In this document: in pieces, positions 4,553 through 7,144 of the stretch
Position numbering within the stretch: position 1 is the first letter of the stretch
How the letters are laid out: each line of letters opens with the position of its first letter
Origin: Anaerolineae bacterium
GTDB taxonomy: Bacteria > Chloroflexota > Anaerolineae > Promineifilales > Promineifilaceae
Assembly (NCBI GenBank): GCA_028277515.1
Contig: JANQGC010000099.1
Location: 1-7,144 of the forward strand
Reading direction: 5' to 3'
DNA length: 7,144 nt
Notes under the pieces: model-generated
The model's input: only the letters and a program-made list of their open reading frames with translations
Told to the model about the DNA's origin: nothing
The model's database searches: none
Made by a program: the position numbers and the translations under genes

Positions 4553-6631
4553 CAATTCCTGCTCGACCGGCTCATCGGTGGCCGTTGGCTCAGGTGGTGT
4601 CGTCGGGGTTGGCGGGACATCGGTCGGCTCATCCGTTGGTAGTGCTGTGGGTTGCGGCTCCGGAATGGCCAACGGGTCTAAACAACCATCGCATGCTTCG
4701 TCCCACAGGATGAAACTTCCAGAGCGGCGATTGATATCCATTTCTTGCACCACTTCTCCGCTATCAAGATTAATGATGACTTCCTGCCCGGGGGGAAGGG
4801 GTTGGCGCTCATCCAGGAAGCAGTCTCCGGCAAAACAAGAGACTCGCGCGCCCTCATTTGTGACTGAAACAGACATCACCCCTTGATCGGCCGTTTGCAG
4901 GAGGCGTCGCGAAAGTGAGCCTCTCCTGGCGGCGACACTGCTATCCTGCAGCGTGCCCAGCACATTGCCATCCCGGTCGGTAATCGTCAAAGCGTTCCCA
5001 GTTATAGGTTGGCGCAGCAGCATGTTGCCATCAAACAGGCGGAAGAGCGTTTCCTGGGTCGGGTCCTGGGGATCGCTGGCGATATTTTCAACCATAGCGT
5101 CGCTGAGGCCGGCAATTTGAATGATGCTCTCATCATCAAGCGTAAAGGTGACCTGGCTGTTGGCGTCCGTTACCAGTTGTGTGCCGCTGCTGATAATGGA
5201 ATTTTCATCGACAGGACTTTGCTGGCCATCGGTGTCATAAAGAATGACCGTACCTTCTACTGATTGCACGCTGCCTTGCGGACCTTCCGGCAGGGGTTCA
5301 ACCGTTGCCGTGGCCGGTTCTTCTGTCGGCTCCTCCGTGGGTGCCGGTTCATCTGTTGCCGCCGGTTCATCTGTCGCGGCGGCTTCCTCTGTTGGCGCTT
5401 CCGTGGCAATGACAACCGGTGTGGTTTCTGGTGTTAGCTCTCCGGCAATTTCCGAACCATCGCCCCCTCCGGAATCTCGCAGGAAAATAGCCCAAATGCC
5501 CAGGGCCAGCAGTAGAACGACAGCCACCCCGCCGGCAACATAGAGCCAGGCTGGCCGATCCCCGGAACTCCCGGCAGCCGGCGCTGTTGAGGCCGGTTGC
5601 GAAGGAGGTGGGGGTGGGGGAGCGGTTGTTGGACCGGTGTCGCTGACGACGGCCCGGGCAGCGCCACTGTCGGAACCTGTGGCAGCAGCAGCGGCACCGG
5701 CAGCAGCCGCACTTTCTAGCACCGTCGCCCCTGGGTCAGAGACCGGTTTCGGCCCGGTTTCCATGATTGTAACCCCGGCAGTTGGCGCGTCTGACCGGTA
5801 ATTGCGTAAGGCATGGGCGAATGCGCCGGCCGTTTCATAGCGATCCGTGTGATTCTTGGCCAGGGATTTATTGACGATATTGACCAGTTCCGCGGGCATG
5901 TCCGAGCGTAAATCGCGCAGATCGGGTACCGGATCGGTCATGTGCATCATCATGAGGGTCATGGCCGAGTCTGATTCAAACGGTGGCCGGCCGCCCAGCA
6001 TTTCAAACAGGGTGACACCAAGGGAATATATATCGGTGCGTGGGTCGATGCGTTCCCCTTTAATTTGTTCAGGGGACATGTAACGGGCGGTGCCCAGGAC
6101 GGCTCCCGTAGCGGTATGCTGCGTGCCACCCATGATCTTGGCAATACCGAAATCGGTTATGATCGGCTGGCCAAGAACGTTTAAGATGATATTGGCCGGT
6201 TTGATGTCGCGGTGAATGAGACCCTTGACGTGAGCATATTGCAGGCCGTCGGCCGATTTAGCGGCGATATCCACCGCTTCGGCCACATCCATATTTCTGC
6301 CCGCTTTTTGCATCCGTTTCAAGCGGGCCTGGATCGTTTCCCCGGGCACGAACTCGAACACAATGAAATAGGTATCATCGTCGTTGTTAAAGTCATACAC
6401 CTGGATCAAATTGGGATGCCGTAGTTGAGCGACGGCTGCTGCTTCTTCTTCAAAGCGGCGCACAAACTCTTCATTGTTGGAGAGATGGGAATGAATCAGC
6501 TTGACGGCGACGACACGTCGCAAATTGGGATCGTTGGCTTTGTAGACGGCCGACATTCCACCTTGCCCCAGTAATTCCTGAATTTCATACCGGCCGCCCA
6601 ATGTTTGGCCGATCCAACTCGCTTTTGACAT
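4256..6631 (-). CDS. Receptor-like transmembrane Ser/Thr protein kinase with FecR-like and C-terminal HVHF domains
   Basis: 791 residues. The N-terminal PknB-like kinase (about 15-280) has the glycine loop GQGGMSAVY (22-30), VAVK with Lys44, HRDIKPANI (140-148) with catalytic Asp142, DFG (160-162), a Thr-rich activation loop (170-181) and SPE (186-188), so it should be active. A Pro/Ala-rich juxtamembrane stretch (about 285-360) precedes one membrane helix (about 362-384), putting the rest outside the cell. The external part has a Thr/Glu/Pro linker (about 395-450), a FecR-like beta-rich region (about 452-625), Cys pairs at 599/604 and 647/650, a second Pro/Thr linker (655-690) and a C-terminal domain (694-791) not recognised. 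No PASTA repeats. The start ATG has GGAG 7 nt upstream. Inference: the external domains sense an envelope or surface signal. The FecR assignment is by pattern and moderate; the kinase assignment is secure. Confidence 0.93.
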   Translation of the reverse strand: MSKASWIGQTLGGRYEIQELLGQGGMSAVYKANDPNLRRVVAVKLIHSHLSNNEEFVRRFEEEAAAVAQLRHPNLIQVYDFNNDDDTYFIVFEFVPGETIQARLKRMQKAGRNMDVAEAVDIAAKSADGLQYAHVKGLIHRDIKPANIILNVLGQPIITDFGIAKIMGGTQHTATGAVLGTARYMSPEQIKGERIDPRTDIYSLGVTLFEMLGGRPPFESDSAMTLMMMHMTDPVPDLRDLRSDMPAELVNIVNKSLAKNHTDRYETAGAFAHALRNYRSDAPTAGVTIMETGPKPVSDPGATVLESAAAAGAAAAATGSDSGAARAVVSDTGPTTAPPPPPPSQPASTAPAAGSSGDRPAWLYVAGGVAVVLLLALGIWAIFLRDSGGGDGSEIAGELTPETTPVVIATEAPTEEAAATDEPAATDEPAPTEEPTEEPATATVEPLPEGPQGSVQSVEGTVILYDTDGQQSPVDENSIISSGTQLVTDANSQVTFTLDDESIIQIAGLSDAMVENIASDPQDPTQETLFRLFDGNMLLRQPITGNALTITDRDGNVLGTLQDSSVAARRGSLSRRLLQTADQGVMSVSVTNEGARVSCFAGDCFLDERQPLPPGQEVIINLDSGEVVQEMDINRRSGSFILWDEACDGCLDPLAIPEPQPTALPTDEPTDVPPTPTTPPEPTATDEPVEQELSVRINGITLDGGTYVVNYETFGYTETLPGMHVHFYFDTVSEANAGSPGSGPWILYGGPRPFRGYSESDRPAAASSMCARVANADHSIIFGSGNCYPLP
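4260..4285 (-). other. GC-rich hairpin formed by the last codons of the kinase gene
   Basis: GGCAGCGG (4260-4267) pairs with CCGCTGCC (4278-4285), eight perfect base pairs around a 10-nt loop. Three more inner pairs (TAA 4269-4271 with TTA 4275-4277) are possible if A4268 bulges. It ends 1 nt before the stop codon and lies 16 bp upstream of the terminator hairpin. It has no T-run of its own. It could stabilise the mRNA 3' end. The same amino acids in the paralogous gene (6754-6780) do not form this stem, so it is not forced by the protein. Confidence 0.45.
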
Positions 6632-6659
6632 ATAAGCGCTCCGTTAAATCTCTATCTGA

Positions 6660-6681
6660 TCGCTTTCGCTGTCGCAATCGC
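6660..6681 (-). repeat. Four GCGA tetramers at exact 6-nt spacing in the kinase 5' leader
   Basis: On the plus strand TCGC occurs at 6660, 6666, 6672 and 6678; read on the minus strand this is four GCGA units separated by two variable bases. They lie between the candidate promoter and the GGAG ribosome binding site of the kinase gene. No known element matches. It may be a short degenerate tandem repeat without function. Confidence 0.5.
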
Positions 6682-6696
6682 TAATCACATTACGAC

Positions 6697-6719
6697 ATTA
6701 TATTATACCGCTAAAGCGG
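6697..6719 (-). promoter_or_regulatory. Candidate kinase promoter: overlapping -10 boxes next to a small palindrome
   Basis: On the minus strand, TATAAT occurs twice, sharing one base (6707-6702 and 6702-6697). Directly upstream is the palindrome CCGCT-TT-AGCGG (6719-6708), which would occupy the -35/-10 spacer. The -35 is weak: a TTGTAG-like hexamer lies 15 bp before the first -10 box. Inference: a weak-to-moderate promoter for the kinase gene, perhaps with a small operator in the spacer. The palindrome could instead be a remnant terminator for the upstream gene, although no T-run follows it. Confidence 0.45.
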
Positions 6720-6753
6720 CAACTACAAACTAAGGTCGATTGGGAATTCGCGG

Positions 6754-7050
6754 CTATGGCAGTGGGAAGCAATTGCCCGTTCCGGGAATGATCGAATGAT
6801 CTTCATTGGCCACCAGGATACACATGGATGATGGCTCGAGGTACTTATCGGATTCTGCATATTCCGTGAAGGGTGAAGATCCGCCATACAGCTTCCAGGG
6901 ACCGCTGCCGGGCATGCCGGCATTAGCCTGGGATACGGTATCAAAAAAGAAATGAACATGGCGTCCGGGAACCTGAGCCGTGAAACCGCTGGTGACGAAA
7001 TCGACGTAATAACGGCCGTCTACCAACGTGATATTGGTGATACTCGTCGA
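6754..7050 (-). repeat. C-terminal HVHF domain, copy in the upstream gene
   Basis: This is the partner copy of 4256-4552. Protein identity is about 60% and the DNA has diverged clearly, so the duplication is not recent. The two His of HVHF, the Asp of FDT, the Trp of GSGPW, the His of DHSII and both Cys are unchanged, marking the likely structural or ligand-binding core. Confidence 0.85.
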
Positions 7051-7144
7051 ATAAGAGGGTTGTTCCGGCGTAGGGCTGGCTTCGTCTTCCGGATCGGGCG
7101 TGCCTTCAACTGTCGCCTCTGGTGTGCCATCGACCGTCGCTTCC
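6754..7144 (-). CDS. 3' end of a gene carrying the same C-terminal HVHF domain (5' part outside window)
   Basis: The minus-strand frame is open from base 7143 to the TAG at 6756-6754, 130 codons, and continues beyond the right edge. It begins with an acidic Thr/Pro linker (EATVDGTPEATVEGTP and onward, about 30 residues), the kind of spacer also found in the kinase, then the roughly 98-residue domain ending GNCFPLP. The TTG at 7026 should not be read as the gene start because the frame and the linker continue upstream of it. The gene lies 122 bp upstream of the kinase in the same direction. Inference: it is a paralogous surface protein, possibly another receptor kinase, but nothing in the visible part proves a kinase domain. 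Confidence 0.85.
   Translation of the reverse strand, partial: EATVDGTPEATVEGTPDPEDEASPTPEQPSYSTSITNITLVDGRYYVDFVTSGFTAQVPGRHVHFFFDTVSQANAGMPGSGPWKLYGGSSPFTEYAESDKYLEPSSMCILVANEDHSIIPGTGNCFPLP

Noticed and set aside
5277..5440. Short repeated units in the kinase linker DNA, possible microsatellite or mobile remnant.
   Set aside because: They encode repeated T-E-E-P and T-D-E-P type linker residues in frame, which explains the repetition.
4515..5543. Plus-strand frames rich in Ser/Val/Gly/Ala opposite the kinase linkers.
   Set aside because: Their low-complexity composition is the complement of the Thr/Glu/Pro linker codons; the kinase frame is clearly the coding one.

Overview
The window is an ordinary-looking bacterial chromosome segment of about 53% GC. 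It probably comes from a filamentous Chloroflexota lineage (Anaerolineae, Ardenticatenia or Caldilineae type). That placement is an inference. It rests on a luciferase-like F420/flavin oxidoreductase, a bacterial-type CrtB, and a receptor-like Ser/Thr kinase with Thr/Glu/Pro-rich linkers and no PASTA repeats. There is no rRNA, tRNA, CRISPR array, insertion sequence or phage gene in the window.

Layout. (1) Bases 1-892, minus strand: a luciferase-like monooxygenase gene whose last few codons run off the left edge. (2) Bases 893-1099: an AT-rich divergent promoter region. It holds a near-consensus sigma70 promoter for the rightward genes. The -35 box is one of four TTnACA-like elements spaced exactly 11 bp apart, which is the layout of operators for B12-dependent, light-responsive CarH/LitR regulators. 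A pair of AACCnGGTT palindromes follows at the predicted transcription start and just before the ribosome binding site. (3) Bases 1100-3519, plus strand: a three-gene unit of phytoene synthase (crtB), a MOSC-domain protein and an alpha/beta hydrolase. The spacing is 24 bp and then a 4-bp ATGA overlap, so co-transcription is likely. (4) Bases 3490-4203, minus strand: ribulose-phosphate 3-epimerase (rpe), overlapping the hydrolase tail to tail by 30 bp. (5) Bases 4210-4285: two hairpins between the kinase gene and rpe. The second is followed by six T on the minus strand and reads as an intrinsic terminator. (6) Bases 4256-6631, minus strand: a 791-residue transmembrane Ser/Thr kinase with a cytoplasmic PknB-like domain, one membrane helix, a FecR-like external region and a roughly 100-residue C-terminal domain. 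(7) Bases 6754-7144, minus strand: the 3' end of another gene that ends in the same C-terminal domain, about 60% identical by eye.

Most interesting points: the candidate CarH/LitR operator on a carotenoid promoter although no regulator gene is visible; the unrecognised C-terminal HVHF domain shared by two consecutive genes; the hairpin terminator that leaves no room for a Shine-Dalgarno sequence before rpe; and 26 copies of the palindrome CGGCCG in 7.1 kb, roughly ten times expectation, suggesting a highly iterated palindrome comparable to cyanobacterial HIP1.
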